Shown one piece after another: positions 62,024-64,000 of a stretch of DNA of 64,000 nucleotides (positions within the stretch are counted from its first letter, which is position 1; each line of letters begins with the position of its first letter). The notes below the pieces were generated by a model that saw only the letters and a list, made by a program, of their open reading frames with translations, did not search any database and had not been told where the DNA came from. The DNA comes from Streptomyces fulvoviolaceus (GTDB lineage: Bacteria > Actinomycetota > Actinomycetes > Streptomycetales > Streptomycetaceae): positions 248,001 through 312,000 of the forward strand of contig NZ_JOEY01000002.1 in NCBI RefSeq assembly GCF_000718165.1, written 5' to 3'. Made by a program: the position numbers and the translations under genes.

Positions 62024-62541
62024 TCACAATGGTTCTACAGGGCACAACTAGAAACACAATCGAGTGGCCAGATGGGTGATTTGCCATACCTGTGCCGAAT
62101 CGATCGAGGTTGGCCTGTTCGCCATCCCTTACGTACGAACGGAAGCGGTTGCTCACCGGAATTCGGGCAGCCTAGCGCATCCGAACCGCACCGAATCCCG
62201 GGTGCGAAGGTCATCACACACTCGTGACCGGACCGAAACGGGCTCGACTCGCGGTGGTGGCGACATGAAAGCCTCCTATTCAATGATCGAGAGGCCCTGA
62301 CGTGCGGTCCTGTTGAACAGGTCGCCTGCTGGGGTCTTTCGTCATGTCCGGGGATCCAGATCCCGATAATCGTCTGCCGAGCTTGTCCAGAGCCCACCTC
62401 GCACCCCCGCCGAGGGGACGGAATGTGGCGCACGGTAGCGCCCTCGTAACTCCGCCACCTTTCACGCCCGGGAAGGAGCGGACGCTTGAGTGGTTGACGC
62501 ATGCCAAAGCATGCTTTTCGATGACACGGCCGAGTGGAGAA
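62024..62541. other. 518-bp intergenic region, leaderless-type promoter for the double kinase
   Basis: No supported gene. On the minus strand, TTGTGT or ATTGTG (62059-62054 or 62060-62055) and TAGAAC (62037-62032) with 16-17 bp between lie immediately before ATG 62023, consistent with a leaderless start. Otherwise no repeat or RNA was recognised. Confidence 0.6.
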
Positions 62542-63441
62542 CTACTGGGCTAGCAACTTCCAGACCGAATCGAACCAGGCCTGCATGCTCTCCACGAACA
62601 CGGACCCCGGAGAGTTCGGATCGGCGTCCTTCACCTGGTGGGTCAGGGTGGCGCCGAGGCCGATGACGTCGAGGGCAGTGACGACCTCGCCGTCGTCCAG
62701 GGCCATGGGGCGTTCCTCCACCACGTACATCCCGTGCAGGGCTTCGACGCCGTTGAGCAGGTAGAGCTTGAACGCCGGGGTCAGTGGTGCGTGCTGGACC
62801 TGCACGTCGACGGACGGCACCCGCCCCTCGGTCTTCAGGTCGTTGAGCAGATGCACCAACGACTCCGTGTGCCGCCGGGTGATGGCGCGCAGACGCTCCC
62901 TCGGACGCGGGTCCTCCTGGTCCCCTTTGATCCGTGGATACGGCAGGAGCTGCGTCTCATCAGGCAGCAGCATGCGCAGGGCGATGCGCTGGGGGGCTAT
63001 GGAGCCACGCCGGATGCGCTCCACCTGGAGGCGGATGTGCGCGTCCAGCGATTCGGAGGTCAACGTGTAGACGTCCAGGGTGACTTCGGGCCGCTCGAAC
63101 GCCTCGCTGATGAGGGGGTCCAGCGTTGTGCCGCGACGCGACCTCGTGGCCTTGGTCGCCGTGGACTGAATGCGCTGGCTCCTGATCACCCGTGAACCGC
63201 TGCCCTGCCGGGACTCGATCCAGCCCTCGTCGGTCAGGTCCCGCAACGCCCGCTGGACGGTGTCCCGGGAGACTCCGAACTCCTTGACGAGGTAACGCTG
63301 CGAGGGCAGAAAGGACTGCTCCGGGTACGTTCCGTCGGTCATCCGGAGACGCAGTTCGTCGGAGACACGCTGGTACTCCCTGCCGCTGCCCCCGCTGGTC
63401 CGCTGTCCGTCCACGACTGGACCGTACCGCCTGCCGCCCAC
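62542..63441 (-). CDS. GntR family regulator
   Basis: A 299-residue protein. The winged helix is YQRVSDELRLRMTDGTYPEQ to LTDEGWIESRQGSGSRV (residues about 23-85), with the recognition helix SRDTVQRALRDL. The C-terminal region (110-299) is a helical/alpha-beta ligand domain that does not show the UTRA or FCD signature clearly, so it is a divergent subfamily. GTG start at 63441. It probably regulates the downstream double kinase, itself, or both. Confidence 0.85.
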   Translation of the reverse strand: MGGRRYGPVVDGQRTSGGSGREYQRVSDELRLRMTDGTYPEQSFLPSQRYLVKEFGVSRDTVQRALRDLTDEGWIESRQGSGSRVIRSQRIQSTATKATRSRRGTTLDPLISEAFERPEVTLDVYTLTSESLDAHIRLQVERIRRGSIAPQRIALRMLLPDETQLLPYPRIKGDQEDPRPRERLRAITRRHTESLVHLLNDLKTEGRVPSVDVQVQHAPLTPAFKLYLLNGVEALHGMYVVEERPMALDDGEVVTALDVIGLGATLTHQVKDADPNSPGSVFVESMQAWFDSVWKLLAQ

Positions 63442-63591
63442 CGGTAAACCACTCCCCGGTCAACTCCCCAGTCAAATTGGACTGTTGGTTAAAGGATCAA
63501 CCAGACCGGGCAGACCACTCTCAAGCCAATCAGCCCAATTGGAAGGGTGGTTGGGGTGTTGGGGCCGGAAGTGGAAGGGAGGTGGGGGTGG

Positions 63592-63774
63592 ATGCTCATG
63601 TTCCAAGTGCTCAGGGGACTCGTTGAACTCGTCCTGGGCCAGCAGGCACAGGCTCAGCTCGGCATCGTCGGCGTGCTGGTCCTGTTGCTGGTCGGCATCG
63701 GCATACGGGCGCGGCGGGGCGGGCTGGCCGTCGGGGCGGTCGTGGTGTTCGTGGTGCTGATGACTCAGGCCTGA
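63592..63774 (+). CDS. 60-residue hydrophobic membrane protein
   Basis: A tiny protein with ATG 63592 after GGAAGGGAGGTGGGGG. Two hydrophobic segments (LGIVGVLVLLLVGIGI and GLAVGAVVVFVVLMTQA) cover most of it. It overlaps the convergent HAD gene stop by 10 bp. No family recognised. Confidence 0.55.
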   Translation: MLMFQVLRGLVELVLGQQAQAQLGIVGVLVLLLVGIGIRARRGGLAVGAVVVFVVLMTQA

Positions 63775-64000
63775 CCCAGGATCACCGACCGGACGGGCGC
63801 CAGCGAGTTCACCACCGACGTGGCCCCGGCCTCCCGCAGCAACTTCTCCTTGCGCTTGTTACGCGCGTAGCCGAGGAACGGGACGCCGGCGCTCCGGGCA
63901 GCCAGGAAGTCGGACGGGGTGTCGCCGATCATCAGGGCGGCCGACGGAGCCGCGCCCATCGCGTTCAGGGCGCGGTTGAGACAGTGCGGGTCGGGCTTGA
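63765..64000 (-). CDS. HAD-IA hydrolase, C-terminal part (5' end beyond window)
   Basis: The visible 77 residues contain HAD motif III KPDPHCLNRAL and motif IV IGDTPSDFLAARSAGVPFLGYA, the C-terminal half of a phosphoglycolate-phosphatase-like hydrolase. The N-terminal nucleophile Asp lies outside the window. Probable small-molecule phosphatase. Confidence 0.85.
   Translation of the reverse strand, partial: KPDPHCLNRALNAMGAAPSAALMIGDTPSDFLAARSAGVPFLGYARNKRKEKLLREAGATSVVNSLAPVRSVILGQA

Overview
The window reads as a chromosomal segment of a Streptomyces (high-GC actinomycete). Support: very high GC with strong third-position bias, frequent GTG starts, XRE/DUF397/ATPase regulatory sets, MsiK, mycothiol (MshA) and PhoRP/PhoU genes, and Streptomyces-type short palindromic repeats between genes. 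Gene order from msiK through cysS, ispF/ispD, carD, phoP/phoR, phoU, gpmA and mshA matches, as I remember it, the S. coelicolor SCO4204-SCO4240 neighbourhood. This looks like conserved core chromosome with small accessory patches, not an island or plasmid.

Layout. 1-11.6 kb: a quinone oxidoreductase, a wrecked MFS gene, a large secreted seven-module cysteine-rich protein, an FAD oxidoreductase with a rhomboid-like membrane protein, an APH-type kinase, and a CGNR regulator facing an MFS exporter across a 9-bp tandem-repeat array. 11.6-25.3 kb: tRNA-Thr(TGT), MsiK ATPase, sugar nucleotidyltransferase, DoxX protein, rlmB, cysS, ispF/ispD, carD, a lipoprotein, and the phosphate regulators phoP-phoR divergent from phoU with a PHO box between them. 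25.4-31.7 kb: a Cys-rich mini-protein and a SCO4226-like DUF4242 (nickel-binding type) protein, a Ser/Thr kinase, a cytidine-deaminase-like gene, an IS630 relic abutting a broken GntR gene, and gpmA. 31.8-38.4 kb: MFS exporter, an XRE/DUF397/ATPase trio, a HTH protein and a run of small poorly known genes. 38.4-46.1 kb: Eis-like acetyltransferase, YbjN protein, mshA, CPCC protein, methyltransferase, NlpC/P60 hydrolase, receiver-PP2C phosphatase. 46.2-52.7 kb: DUF2516/HbhA-like/XRE cluster as around mycobacterial hbhA, then small enzymes, an ECF41 sigma factor with its carboxymuconolactone decarboxylase partner, and a secreted esterase. 52.7-64 kb: methyltransferase, HAD and RraA proteins, a nitroreductase-hemerythrin fusion, a HelD/HelR-like ATPase, a TetR/quinone-oxidoreductase pair flanking a SoxR-box-like palindrome, a GntR regulator with a double APH kinase, and a partial HAD gene.

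The genes cooperate in a few visible units: phoR-phoP and phoU (phosphate control); ispD-ispF (MEP isoprenoid pathway); sigJ plus decarboxylase (ECF41 module with its own promoter); XRE plus DUF397 plus ATPase; and HbhA-like/XRE/DUF2516. The most interesting unexplained items are the seven-module secreted protein, the tandem-repeat array at 8652-8750, the double kinase next to a GntR regulator, the nitroreductase-hemerythrin fusion, and the redox-type promoter at 58650-58680. I did not find one large wholly novel system.
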